A stretch of DNA of 64,000 nucleotides from Gambelia wislizenii (lineage: Eukaryota > Chordata > Lepidosauria > Squamata > Crotaphytidae): contig JAUMIR010000005.1 of the NCBI GenBank assembly GCA_030847615.1, forward strand, positions 245,062,645-245,126,644. Direction: 5' to 3'. Numbering within the stretch: the stretch's first letter is position 1; each line of letters begins with the position of its first letter. A model generated the notes under the pieces. It was given only the letters and a program-made list of their open reading frames with translations. It ran no database searches and was not told the origin of the DNA. The position numbers and the translations under genes are program-made. Below are positions 45,351 through 56,209 of this stretch, in pieces.

Positions 45351-46651
45351 GTTTCACACCCTGTATTAAGGTGTCACAAGTCTTTTGCTTCTCAATAAGT
45401 CTTTCCTTGTGTCCCGTACTTGTGTGGCTCTCAAATCTCCTTTGAGTAGCTTGCAGGCTCTTGCTATAAATTTGTGGGATTTTGTTGTCTTGAAAAAGAA
45501 AAGAAAAGGAATTTCATGAAAGTATTGGAAGACATGATAAATACAATAATAATTTTCACACACCCCTTTCTCCCATGATTTTGTGTATTCTTCAGCAATC
45601 CTTAATTTACTTTTATGGAAGTAAGCCCCACATGAAGAAAATACTTTATTTCCAAATAAACACTTTCAGGACGGTTAGTCAGACCCACCTGCCACATTTG
45701 AAATAAATAACTACAGAATAACAAAGAGAAAATAAGTGTTTTCAAAAGTGATTTCTTGAAAGGGAGCCATGGCTAAAGATTCGGTGTAAATGTAAAGCCA
45801 AATGATACATGAAATTTTGTTATGCATTTGCCTTTTCATTGATTAAAACAAAACAATACCAGCTGAATCATGATTGTGGGAAATAGGAAGGGAGGCTTCC
45901 TACCCCCCCCCCCATTCTGATTGTAATTGTCCCCCTGCAAATGGTGAGTTTACAGTGGGGGATAGATCCCCCTGCCATTTGCCTTTCACTGTGAGAAACA
46001 GGTAGGTAGGTGTGTGTGTGCATGAAGATTATGAACAGGATCATATTTGGGAACAAAGACTTAAAGCCCCACCTTTCCCCACACCAAGGTCCCAAACTGA
46101 TTCACCCTCCAGTGTCGGCTATTTATTTATTTATTTTTGAAAGTCAACAACACACAGGCCAACAACATGACAAACATCATATATAATTTAGTCTTCAAAC
46201 TAATTTGTGTGGCCTTTAGTTTCAGAGACAGCGAAGGAAAATGCATTTATTAGCATTTCTGACCTGGCCATACTAGCTCCACTTTGTAATACTCAATTAC
46301 ATACACACAGACACAGACACCAAGTTTGGTATAGTGTTCACTGCCCTCATGTATCATGTGCTCATGTGTACACCAGTAGAAACACCAAATCACATTAAAT
46401 TATCTAGAAAAGAATAGTTATCATAAGGAGTATGTGTCCTGCTGAATTCAGAGCATTTAGCCCAGAAGATTCCAATATGGTGTGCCAATTTATATTCAAA
46501 GGAGGCTGTTAAGCTACTCAGATGTCTCAAGAATTCCTGGAAATGACAGTAATCTTGGTCTTTTCACTTCAGTGGTGGAACATTGCCTCAAACTGGGTTA
46601 ATACCAGAGCTAGGGAAAATTACAGAGGCCATTCTGGCTAGAGGACTCTAA
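45351..46651. other. No recognised feature
   Basis: AT-rich, with a C run at about 45904-45913 and TTTATTTATTTATTTTTG near 46120 that may be a LINE-tail remnant. No exon is recognised. Confidence 0.4.
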
Positions 46652-47279
46652 GGGCTTGTCTACACTGCTGAAAAAAATCGTACTCACCTTGTATGCCCTG
46701 GGACCATGACATATGATGTTCTTGACAGTTCACACAGAATGCAGTTCTTTTCAATGCCTGAGAGCTTTGATCCAGTTTTCAAACACCTGACTTTTACCCT
46801 GCACTTTCCTGGAAAATCTGGATTATCGCATGTGTGGCTAGCCCTGCAAGGTGGCTTTGGTGTGTAGCCAGGGGTGGGATGGAGTTTTGGATCACCTGCT
46901 CATTCCCACCAGGAAAGGCTGTTTCCTCTGTTTGTATTTACCTTTTCCAGTCACTATAATTTTTGAAGGTGTATTTGTGCAGATACTTGTATATCATTAT
47001 TAGCACACCTCTGCGTATTTGCATGTATGATGGAAAGAAAAAATAAGTGAAGTGGCCATGGCCATGTGGCTGAAAATAATGCAAAGTATAGGACATGTGA
47101 TCATAGCAGTCCCACCCTTTTACACTGCAGTGATCTTGCCTAGGGGGAAAGAGCGGCAGGTAATGCTCTCACTTCACTTTAGCAAGATGTGTGTGACATT
47201 AAGAAGATGTGTGCGGTGGTCATTGTAGATCAGGAAAATATAATTTGAAGCAGAATCTTTTGCTTGTGTAGACAAGGCC
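46652..47279 (+). mobile_element. Harbinger-like MITE (TACAC subgroup)
   Basis: The left end GGGCTTGTCTACACTGC pairs with TGCTTGTGTAGACAAGGCC. Flanking triplets are TAA and AAA. It is non-coding. Confidence 0.75.
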
Positions 47280-47347
47280 AAAGTGTCATAGTACAAAAAG
47301 TAACTTTCCAAGCGTTTGTTATTATCCCATTTCTAGTATGTTTGGCA

Positions 47348-47861
47348 ACATGTTGCTGTCCTTGAGCAACCAGGGATCACCAGCATTGAGGCCATGATAT
47401 TGAGAACACAGCTGAGCTGGGCAGGACATGTTTCTAGGATGGAGGACCATTGCCTCCCCAAAATATTACTCTACGGTGAACTCACCATGGGTCAGCGTAA
47501 GAGGGGCGCTCCAAAAAAGTGATACAAGGACTCCCTGAAACAACATCTCAGGCTTGGCCAAATTGATCACCAACAGTGGTCCGCCCTGACCTCACATCGG
47601 GAGGCATGGAGACGCACTATCCACAATGCTGCAGCCTTATTTGAGAACTCACGCCGAACAAGTCTTGAAGAGAAACAACAACGCAGAAAAAATCACAACT
47701 CAGAAACATCACCCAAGGAGACCTTCTGCTATGCTTTCTGCAACCGGACTTGTTTATCTCGGATTAGCCTTTTCAGTCATCAGCACGCTTGCAGAAAGCA
47801 CGGGATGAGTCCTTCCTGAATCTTCGTTTGCGAAGAAAAGCCAGAGAGAGAGAGAGAGAGA
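47348..47861 (+). mobile_element. (GA)n-tailed LINE, copy 2
   Basis: A short 3' copy. The coding frame starts in VLEQPGITSIEAMILRTQLS and continues WAGHVSRMEDHCLPKILLYG, then a C-terminal C/H-rich motif FCNRTCLSRISLFSHQHAC, probably a zinc-binding knuckle. The 3' end AAAGCC is followed by (AG)n at 47843-47861. It is 5' truncated. Confidence 0.9.
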
Positions 47862-48679
47862 CCAGTTATAGCCGTACCACCACTTTCAAGGAGCAGCTAA
47901 TTTTTAGCAAAGGTTATGATTTGGATTCATGCTCCTCACCCTCACCCTATTATGGATGGGGCCATCCTTGGGATTTTCCATCTCAGCTCCCCACGTATTT
48001 TACTGTGGTCATTTTATTCAGTGTTCACAGTTTATGCATGGCATATGTTTTCTTTGTAGGTGATAATAGGTCACTGTGGTATGAATGGTTCTAGGCAGCT
48101 CCAAGTTAAATCTGCTTCAACTTGTTGCTAAACCATTGTAAACACCAGTGTCCTTGGAAAGAAAGTGAAATATAACTCTCTTCACAATGCAGGTTTAGGA
48201 AAAACTTTGCAAAGAAAAATATAATCACCACAGCAAGCATTTAGCCTTGTTAATGATCACTCCTCTCAGCCATGAAAATTGACTCTAGTTCTTTTGACCA
48301 CAGGCGGTTGACTTGTCCTCATTTCTCTTCTGACAGAAAGAGACCACTTCCTAGCATCATAGCGTAGCACTGATTCAGGTCTGACTCAGAAAGGAAGCAT
48401 AGCCACTAGTTAAGTCACTTGCGTCATCACTTCCTGTAGTTTGACTTGGCTAGTTAGCAAGATCTGGACATAAGGCACTCAATTAAATAGATCCAGATAT
48501 CAAAGATGAGTGCATAATGACAGTGGAGTTGGTTGAGTTTTGTTGTTATTTTCTTTAATAATTGGATCTTGGGCTACACATTTCTCAAATATAAAATTTT
48601 CTTCTTCTTCACAGAATTGGCAGTGATTGCACAGTTTAAAAGTCCCTGTTTGACCAGTACTGACTTCAGGCTTATACAA
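47862..48679. other. No recognised feature
   Basis: Unique-looking sequence. Confidence 0.4.
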
Positions 48680-48946
48680 TTATCTCTGGCCTGGAAAAAG
48701 ATCTAAACCACAATGGCTAAGTATAGAGGCTTCTAAAATATCTTCATGTATACAGTGCCTGAATACACAAACATCACCAGTCTCTCTTCTGCCTACAAGA
48801 GCAATATTTTCCATAGGATTCATATTGACATAGGTTTTGCCCCTGCAGTCCTGCTTATCTATAAAAATAAAGCCTCCACCATTACAAGCTTCTTCTGAAC
48901 CCCACTTCACCTCTTCTTGAAACCCAATATAAGCCGTGGGTGGCTT
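48680..48946 (-). CDS. Unidentified protein-like ORF (uncertain)
   Basis: A minus frame open for about 88 codons between stops: KPPTAYIGFQEEVKWGSEEA, then NGGGFIFIDKQDCRGKTYVN, ALVGRRETGDVCVFRHC and ASILSHCGLDLFPGQR. Its composition (evenly mixed residues, conserved-looking Cys and Gly, no low complexity) looks more like real protein than the other short ORFs here. It has no ATG near the start; the first in-frame start is GTG, an internal codon. It could be a gene exon, an old retrocopy piece or a transposase remnant. I do not recognise it. No strong donor follows at its 3' end, which argues against an intact exon. Confidence 0.25.
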   Translation of the reverse strand, partial: KPPTAYIGFQEEVKWGSEEACNGGGFIFIDKQDCRGKTYVNMNPMENIALVGRRETGDVCVFRHCIHEDILEASILSHCGLDLFPGQR

Positions 48947-49107
48947 CTGTCAACCCCATTTAAGGTTTCAAAAGAGGTATTTTCCTCCTCCTCCAGGTTT
49001 CAGTAGGTGATTGTTTAAAGACAACATGGAGTATGTTTTGAAGCTACTCCAAAACATCATGGTCTGAATTTACCAAATAACAACATTTGCACATCAGGAT
49101 TTCAGCA

Positions 49108-49290
49108 AACTAAAATGAAATTCAACATTGACAAATGCAAACCTCTGCATTTAAGAAAGAGATGAACCCAAATGTTGAGAAGCCATGCATGTAAAATGGA
49201 TCTCAGGACTTCAGCTGAGTACAAACTCGGTTAGCAGTATGACATGGCAGCAGAAAAAGCTACAGCTTTCTCAGTTAATGAAATGGGTGT
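49108..49290 (+). mobile_element. CR1 LINE fragment, decayed
   Basis: ATGAAATTCAACATTGACAA then ATGCAAACCTCTGCATTTAA matches the CR1 KFNREKCK(V/T)LHL region. AGCAGTATGACATGGCAGCA matches the MSQQYDVAA region. Frames are broken. Confidence 0.65.
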
Positions 49291-49429
49291 GTTCCTTGAT
49301 GTAACATCTTTAACAGAAAATTTAGTACCAGAGGCAGAAATAATATGGGAAGAATAAGGAAAGGTTCTTACTCTACAAGAAAGAAATGCAGTTCAACATG
49401 GTCCAATAAGCCTTTAATCCATAATCTCA

Positions 49430-50350
49430 GGTCCTGTCTAACTGATGAAAATAATCCTCAGAGAAATTACATGGAAGATGATCTGTCTAAACGGACATTC
49501 ACATCCATGTGTCTCATTCAGAAGTGGGGCAGGCAAATACACCATAAAGCTCTGAAGGGTAGCCTTCGGAGCTTTTTCCGGAGTTTTTAAACATCTCCAT
49601 AGGTGATGCGAATGTCCAATTGTTGGGACGTTCACATTCACGTTGCTGTGATGAGGCAGCATAAGCTGATTGGCTGGATGAGCATAAGGCCTAGGGAGTG
49701 GGGCTTGCTAATGGGGAAAGTGCCCACAGCAGCCATTTTTTTCTGCTGGGGACCGGATAAGGGAGGAGGGCTGCCTCGTCCTCTTCTCCCTTACCCAGTT
49801 TCCCCCCGCTCAGTGCTGCTGTCGCTGCTGCCAGGACCGCGCAGGGAGAAGAGGACAAGATAGCCCTCTCCCTTACCTGGTTTCCCCCCTCCGTGCAATT
49901 TTTGTCGAAGCCACCACGGGAAGGGAAGAAGGAGAAGAGGGTGAGAGAGCTCTTGGAGAATTGGAGCCCTGGTGGCGCAGTGGTTAAATGCCAGTACTGC
50001 AAGCCACCACGTCGCAAGTTCGATTCCAGCGGGCTCCAAGGTTCACTCAGCCTTCCATCCTTTCGTAGGTCGGTAAATTGAGTACCCAGCTTGTGGGGGA
50101 CAATTAGCTAACACACATTGGAAACTGTTTAATGCAGTGTAGATGTGTAAATAGCTATTGCTTAAAACAATTTGTAAGCTGCTCTGATAGCCTTGTGGCT
50201 AAAGAGCGGGGTATAAATAAATAAAAAACCATTTAAAAAACCATCCTCCCTTACCAAGTCCCCCTCAATTCCATTTTCACTGCCCTGGGGACCAGGTAAG
50301 GGAGGGAGGAACTTGAAGTTTATGGGGGCTGCAAAACTATAGACAAGCCC
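49430..50350 (+). mobile_element. Harbinger-like MITE interrupted by a SINE
   Basis: The left end GGTCCTGTCTAACTGATGAA pairs with CTATAGACAAGCCC. It is flanked by TCA on both sides (49427-49429, 50351-50353), a 3-bp target duplication. The interior has AATAATCCTCAGAGAAATTA and AGCTGATTGGCTGG, as in the sister copies. A full-length SINE at 49965-50225 sits inside. Confidence 0.82.
49965..50225 (+). mobile_element. CAGTGGTTAAATG-type SINE nested in MITE
   Basis: A box TGGCGCAGTGGTTAAATG and B box AAGTTCGATTCC are both intact. The body is GGGGACAATTAGCTAACACA, with a hairpin tail AAGCTGCTCTGATAGCC...GGCTAAAGAGCGGGG and (AATA)n. It is among the best-preserved copies in the window and younger than the MITE around it. 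Confidence 0.9.
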
Positions 50351-51059
50351 TCAATACACACATGTGAAATGAAACAACTTGGCCAGTTAAGCTTGCATAA
50401 ATAAACAAAAACATTTTCAGCTTTCTGGAGACCACTTAGCTGAAGCATTCCTCTATTGTGATTTTACGCAGTGTCCAGTTCTGAGTTTTGCATTTTCATA
50501 AGTATGGGGAGAAACTGAAATTATTTCCAAGGCTGATCTCTTGCATTTCTGTGCCTGGTGCTGACTGCAGTGATTGTTAGACATGAAAATTTAGCACCCA
50601 AGTCAACCGGTATTGCTCATCCCTGGCCTAGGGCATCCCCATCATCTGGAGGAGTCCTCTGTGCCTGCCTCAGTATGCATGGCTGGCAAAGGAAGTGGCC
50701 ATTATATAAGTGGGTAGCTGAAGGCAGAGTTAAGACGTGCTACCCGTTTATGTATTCTTTCAGTGTGTAGGTTCTTCAAGAGACATTCCACTCTCATTTT
50801 ATATGTGAATTGAGTGGATACATGGGAAGGATATATATGGTGTCTGTCACCATCACATCTGCTTTGGCCAGAGCTCAGGAAAGTTACAACAGTTCCCAGA
50901 ATCCCTTAGCTAGGATGGCAGGATGCAAGAAGGAATCCTTGGTAGGTGGGTATCAAGGGCTTCTGGGTGCATTACTTCAAAATCTAACGTTTCCAAGCAC
51001 TGAAAATGAATGCTGAGTAATTTAGTTGTAAGCAAATTCAAAACAGAGTTTGGGAAAGT
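50351..51059. other. No recognised feature
   Basis: Mostly unique-looking. AACAGTTCCCAGAATCCCTT near 50888 may be a trace of the palindromic family. Confidence 0.4.
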
Positions 51060-51172
51060 TACTTTCTGAAGTGCAGTTGCCAGAATCCTCCAGCCATAAT
51101 GGCTATGGCCAATGCTGACTGGGAGAATTTGGAATTATAGTCTGAAAAAAGGAATTTTCCCCAGCTCTGGCT
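51060..51172. repeat. Palindromic dispersed repeat
   Basis: AGTGCAGTTGCCAGAATCCT and GAATTATAGTCTGAAAAAAG frame CAATGCTGACTGGGAG. This is a diverged copy. Confidence 0.45.
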
Positions 51173-51201
51173 GAAATGTTCATTCACCTTCTTGTTAATT
51201 T

Positions 51202-51240
51202 TATCATAAAGTCAACGTCAACTTATGGTAACCTTGTTAC
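51202..51240 (-). mobile_element. Deu-type SINE 3' scrap
   Basis: ATAAAGTCAACGTCAACTTA followed by TGGTAACCTTG is the antisense last 40 bases of the tRNA- and 5S-headed SINEs. Confidence 0.45.
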
Positions 51241-51284
51241 CTGACTTGCGTCAGGTCTGCAAGGATTCCCCTAGTGTCCAAATC

Positions 51285-52115
51285 TTAATATGGGGAATAT
51301 TTAATTAGCTCAAAATGGCAATGAGAGGCCAGGTAATGGCAGGATCTTTTGACCTATGTATACCAGTAATCACCTAGGAGACTCCAAGCCAGAACATACA
51401 ATTAAATGGTTTTTATCAGAAATTAATCTTAACAGCATTCACTCAAATACTCAGGCTTCCAGCTATCACACAAGGCTATTGAAGAAAGTAGGAAGTATTT
51501 TGAATATTTGGATAGAGGAACAAAATAAGGGGATTGTGGTTATACTATACCAGTCCTGGAAAGGAAGACATTCATGCAGCAGAGGCTCAAAGTTGCATTC
51601 TGAGAGTCAGACAGCAAACCAGCATCATGGAGGGATGAAGAGGAACTGTGGACATTTTGATGGTGTTTTAGGGTGATATTTATATTTGATAATTCCCCTA
51701 AAGGGATTACATTTAGAGTGGAATACAATGTCTCTCTGAGTTTCCCAGGACTAGACAAAGGGTTCTCCAGAAGAGTTAACGATTGTCAGTGGGCAACACA
51801 TTTGGAATTGAATAGGATCAGGCAACTTCTATTGTTGAGGCAAGGAGACAAGGAAAAACCCGTTTTGCAACCATTAAGGACTCTGCTATTTTTTAGTGAA
51901 TTGGTGAATGATTCACCTCCAGGTTGTCTCAGTAGGTACCCTGACCTAGTTATAGGAATTTGGATGGCCACTCCCTAGGTTGTATGTGCTGTTAAGCATA
52001 TTTCTAGCCTTGTCCTCTGGGGGTCCCTGGTTTCCATGCCAGCCACGTGGAAAGCCACATCAAGCCAAATTATTAAATATTGCCAATTATGCAATATTCC
52101 AAGATTGGGGCTATC
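51285..52115. repeat. Unclassified dispersed repeat U1, copy 1
   Basis: Aligns by eye with 61025-61990 in the same orientation: TTTAATTAGCT, CTATGTATACCAGTAATCAC, CACAAGGCTATTGAAG, ATATTTGGATAGAGGAA, TTTTAGGGTGATATTTATAT, GATCAGGCAACTTCT and ATCAAGCCAAATTA. It is diverged, with indels. The 106-codon ORF in it has no recognisable domain. I do not know the family. Confidence 0.6.
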
Positions 52116-52260
52116 AGGGTAGGAAACAACCTTATGATTAAGAAACCTCCAAAAGCCCTGCTCAGGTCTTACAAATGTATTTACCAAGTAAGTGCTAAAC
52201 TGAACATGAATAGCTGAGGGCTGAAGAAGGGCGTTGCTCTTCCAAACAAGAATTCTGCCC

Positions 52261-53420
52261 TAATGAATTTTTATTTATTTATTATTTATTTTATTTATTT
52301 AATTTATATCTCACCTTTCTCCCAGCACAGGGGTCAAGGAGATCTATAACCACTTAAAACAAAATACCATTAAAAATGCATTAATTCAAAAGTAAAAAGA
52401 ACCAGTTAAACCACAATTCTGGTTAAAAGAACCAAGTTAAAAACAGTTTAAAACACACATTTAAAACATAATGAAACACAGACACAACACACCCAATTAA
52501 AAGCTCCAAGTTAAAAGCCAAACAACTGCCTTAATATAAAGGTCTTTGCCTGCCAACAGAAAGACAACATAGGGAGCCAGTGGAAGCTCCATTGAAAGGA
52601 ATTCCATAACTTGAGAGTCGCCACTGAGAGCTTATCTACACAAGTCAGGATACGCCAGCTCCCCACTGCTGTATCCTGGCCACAGATCAGGCCTTTTCTG
52701 TCCCTGTTATCTGGACAAAAAAGGCCAGAGTCCCTACAGAACTCCAGCCTGTCGCTGCAGCTGCCGCCACCACCACCATTTTCCTTGCTCGGCTGGCTCC
52801 AGGAAGCCAACTTGCACCATATGGCAAGGCCCCCTGCATGTGGCCAGCAGGCCTGCTGTCCAGACCTGGAAGAATAAAGGCAACAGGCAGATAGAGTGAG
52901 GCGCCAGCCTGCAGGGAGGGGCTCTTGCAGTCACACAGGGCCTGATCCATTTCTTCCTGTGGAAATGGAGTAAAACAAGTATTTTTTTAAACCACATATA
53001 AAAGTGGCTTGCACCCCTCTGAGCCCTGTTTCCCTGAGGGTCATGAGGATTGCCTGGAGGCAGAATGGGGCAAATGTCCTGCATTGTTTCAGCTGCAGAA
53101 CTCTCAGTCATGGGCAGAACAAGGTAAATAGCCTGTGTAGATAAGGCTTGATCTTAAAACTAGGGAGATCATCATCTTTCAGATAGTCTGGACCAAAGCT
53201 GTATAGGGTTTTAAATAGCATGGCCAGTGCTTTGAATTCGGGCAAGAAACAAACTGGTAGCTGATGGAGCTGTATCAACAAGGGGAGTTACTGTATATGC
53301 TCCCTATAAACAACCCCTCTCAGCTGTTTGGCCAACATTTTGGATCTGCTGAACATTCCAAACAGTTTCCAAATACAGGCCTATGTAGAGTGTGTTACGA
53401 CAATCCAAACTGATTATCCT
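52261..53420 (-). mobile_element. L2-like LINE 3' region, interrupted by a MITE
   Basis: The antisense 3' end starts with a TTTATTT run (52268-52300), then ATCTCACCTTTCTCCCAGCA. AGACAACATAGGGAGCCAGT and GGAATTCCATAACTTGAGAG precede the MITE at 52628. After it (53152) the LINE resumes with TTCAGATAGTCTGGACCAAA, GGGTTTTAAATAGCATGG and TAGAGTGTGTTACGACAATC. All is non-coding. Confidence 0.65.
52628..53148 (+). mobile_element. Harbinger-like MITE nested in LINE
   Basis: The left end GAGCTTATCTACACAAGTCA pairs with GCCTGTGTAGATAAGGCT. TGA occurs on both sides (52625-52627, 53149-53151), a 3-bp target duplication. The LINE sequence continues across it, confirming the insertion. ORFs of up to 125 codons inside have no domain. 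Confidence 0.85.
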
Positions 53421-53557
53421 TCAGTCCCCAGTTTTTAGCATTGCAGAGAGTGAGATACTGGAAATTGTTCACACATAAAACTCTTATACGTATATTTGCT
53501 GTGGTTACATTCCCTTGGTAAATTTGACTTTCCCTTTTCTTTGGATGCCTAAACTGT

Positions 53558-54171
53558 GGGCCCGTCTATATGATTTTAAAAAAAACATTTGGGGGGTAAA
53601 AAATACAAATAGGCAGTTGTTCAAATATCTACAATCCACCTACATGATTTTTTACCTCCCGTAAACTCTGTATGACCCCCCCTTCCCCAGCTGGCTGGAG
53701 TGAGCAAGCCAAACGACGGTTTTAAATCTCCTGCCGCTTTTAAAAAATTTATTTTAAAAGGTGCCTGCTTTGCAGACAGTCGGTTTTTCCTATTTACAAT
53801 GTAAAATAAAAATAAATATACCGTATATAAAATTCACAGACTTACCGGACTCTCACTTGGCCGGGAATCCAACATGGCGGCCGCTCCCAATTCCCCTCCT
53901 TGCTCGCCCCGCCCCCTCTACTCGGCCAGCCAATCAGATTACACTGCCTGTTCGTATGTGTGCGAACGGGGAGTACAGGCGATCAACCATTCGAACGACT
54001 GTACGGATTTTAGGCCAAGATCCACTAATCCTTCCTAACACCGAATCCACGTAATTTACGGGGGATTCGCTAGCCCCCTTCCGAATGACACGTATGAATC
54101 CGAACGGCCATATGTACGGAAGGTCGATCTTCTGAACGGCGTACGTAATTTTTTCCTGTGTAGACGGGCCC
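53558..54171. mobile_element. Harbinger-like MITE with CpG-rich promoter-like core
   Basis: Perfect terminal GGGCCCGTCTA and TAGACGGGCCC, flanked by TGT on both sides (53555-53557, 54172-54174). Around 53868-53945 lie CCAACATGGCGGCCGC (YY1-like), CCCCGCCCCC (GC box) and CCAGCCAATCAG (CCAAT box). The right half keeps many CpGs (GTACGTAA, TTCGAACG), unusual for methylated repeat DNA and suggesting a young copy. It encodes no transposase. Confidence 0.88.
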
Positions 54172-55672
54172 TGTTTTTTCTAAGCATTCAACTGAAGTTT
54201 TAAGTTACTGCAATGCTAGAAATTTGGGGAGTGAAGAAAAATTACTTTTGAGGGGGGGCAGAATTTTTATTGGGGGCCAATGGTCTCATCTCCCTCCCCC
54301 GCCTTAGCTATACCCCTGCATCATTTCCCTGATACTGTGTCTTTTGTGCAAAGGATATATAACCTATTCCAAAGGTTGTGGTTTGCGTACACCCTAACCT
54401 AGGGACAGGAAGGCAGCACTTTGTTTTGTATTGTATGTGTATATATGTGGCACTGTATGAAAAAGTTGCATAAAACGTTTTAGTGCTGAGAATAGCATCT
54501 TGGCCCACTGGCAATTCCCATACTCTGGGAGTGGTACCCTGAATTCTAGCCCAGATTGTGTGCCACAAGGAGCAACACCTGGGTTTTGCTGGGTTGTGAG
54601 TTTTCCCACAGCAGTAGGTGGCACTTGGATGTTTCTCTGCTGTGTTATTACAGTATTTCCCTCAGGAATGTCTGTTATGGTTCTGGGTAATAAATATTGG
54701 CATAAAATCAGGGGAAATCCACCCAGGTTATGGATAATGAGGCCTTCTTTGTGGAGCCAGAAAACCTCTGTGTTTATTTTCAATACTGATAGAGATCTGA
54801 ATATGGGAACTTTCTTACGGCCTACTCAGTTGTTCATTAAGGAGTAAGCCAGTTATGTTTAAGTCAATCGAATGATTTAACAACTAGCTAGCTTTTTGCA
54901 TACAGACTTGCAATATGTTTCCAATATTTCCTTGTCCTCCCACTACAAGACCAACATTTCTGAATAAAAGTGTGTGGGCTTCCTGCTGTATTCCCTGAAA
55001 ACAGTATTACAGTATTGTTTTTGAAATCAGTATTTCTAGTAACTTTTCTTGTTCAAATCAAAGAGCTCATTTCAACCATAAGCAGTCTGCAGCTTTCAAC
55101 ACCCTTATACAGTACACCCAATCCTTCTTCCTTCTCATGTCTGCAATGATATTATTTATCTAAGAATGTCAGGGCATGTTTGGAAAATGAAAGAAGTTTC
55201 TAGTGCTCATGGCAACAAAGATATGTTTATGCCGCTATAATGAGAGGAGTGCCAGAGGAGCAGCTAAATGACATTTCCACTGATTGAAGATCTGTCTGCA
55301 AAGCTGCTTGCGAAATCCCTTGATGAGCAAAACCAGAATAATGCATGCAAAATAAGGAGAATATACGTAAACATATGTAAGTGTCTATACAGTGCTTAGC
55401 TTTGGGGGGTTTGATACATGCTTTGGGTTTTCCTGGGTAGAACTTTTTATTTATTTTTAGTTCAGAATACACATGGTCCTGTCTGGGGTTTCTGTGACAT
55501 TTCCTTTTCTTGTCTCTGAACCTTTTAGTGGTTGCTCCTTCCCACTTTCTGCAAGGAACTGCAGGCTTAGTACTCAGCATATCTCATGCCACTTGTGCTT
55601 CTCCAGTCATTGGCATGCAGCATTGTACAGTCACAGGCATGCTTCTTATATCTTAATTTCATGGCTAGCTAA
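54172..55672. other. No recognised feature
   Basis: Unique-looking sequence. An ORF of 129 codons on the minus strand (54394-54783) has no recognisable domain. Confidence 0.4.
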
Positions 55673-56209
55673 GGGCTTGTGTGGACCAGCCAGAATATGT
55701 CAGCTTCCCGCCAGCATATTTTGGCCCTGGATCTGGCCCATTTACCACCAACAACCCCCCCGCATTAACTGGACAAAATGGGAAGAAGTCCGCATGGACA
55801 TGCTAGCCCATACCAGCGGGCACCTCCACTACCGTCGTGTGTTGCTCCCTCTGAAGCCAGGAAGGCTGGTCACATGCAGGGGGCCTTGATAACATTCTGG
55901 GGGCCTCCTTTCTGGCTGCTGAGCAGCTCCAGTGGTGGCAGCAGGGGCAGCCAGCTATATGGGCCGGCACACAGGTACAGGCCCTGTGTTCCCATGCCAA
56001 CCTGATCTGAGTTTTCCTGCATGAAGCGGGTTTTCCTGGGTGTTAAATTAAACAATTTAAACTAGTTTTATCCCGGCTTCCCCCTGTGTTTGCCTTGGGT
56101 GTCATCTGGACTGCTCAGAGGTGAAACAGGAAAAGAGCCCTACATCATTTGTTCTGCAGGCCTCCAAGTGGGGAGCAAGTCAGGGTAAACAGCCTGCGTA
56201 GATATACCC
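55673..56209 (+). mobile_element. Harbinger-like MITE (TACAC subgroup)
   Basis: The left end GGGCTTGTGTGGACCAGCC pairs with CTGCGTAGATATACCC. TAA occurs on both sides (55670-55672, 56210-56212). The interior matches the partial copy at 15080-15359 (AAAATGGGAAGAAGTCCGCA). Confidence 0.85.

Noticed and set aside
28720..50225. tRNA genes at SINE heads
   Set aside because: A and B boxes are present, but no cloverleaf with acceptor stem is visible and all are attached to SINE bodies.
53761..54054. 97-codon + ORF as a gene
   Set aside because: It lies wholly inside the Harbinger-like MITE and has no domain.
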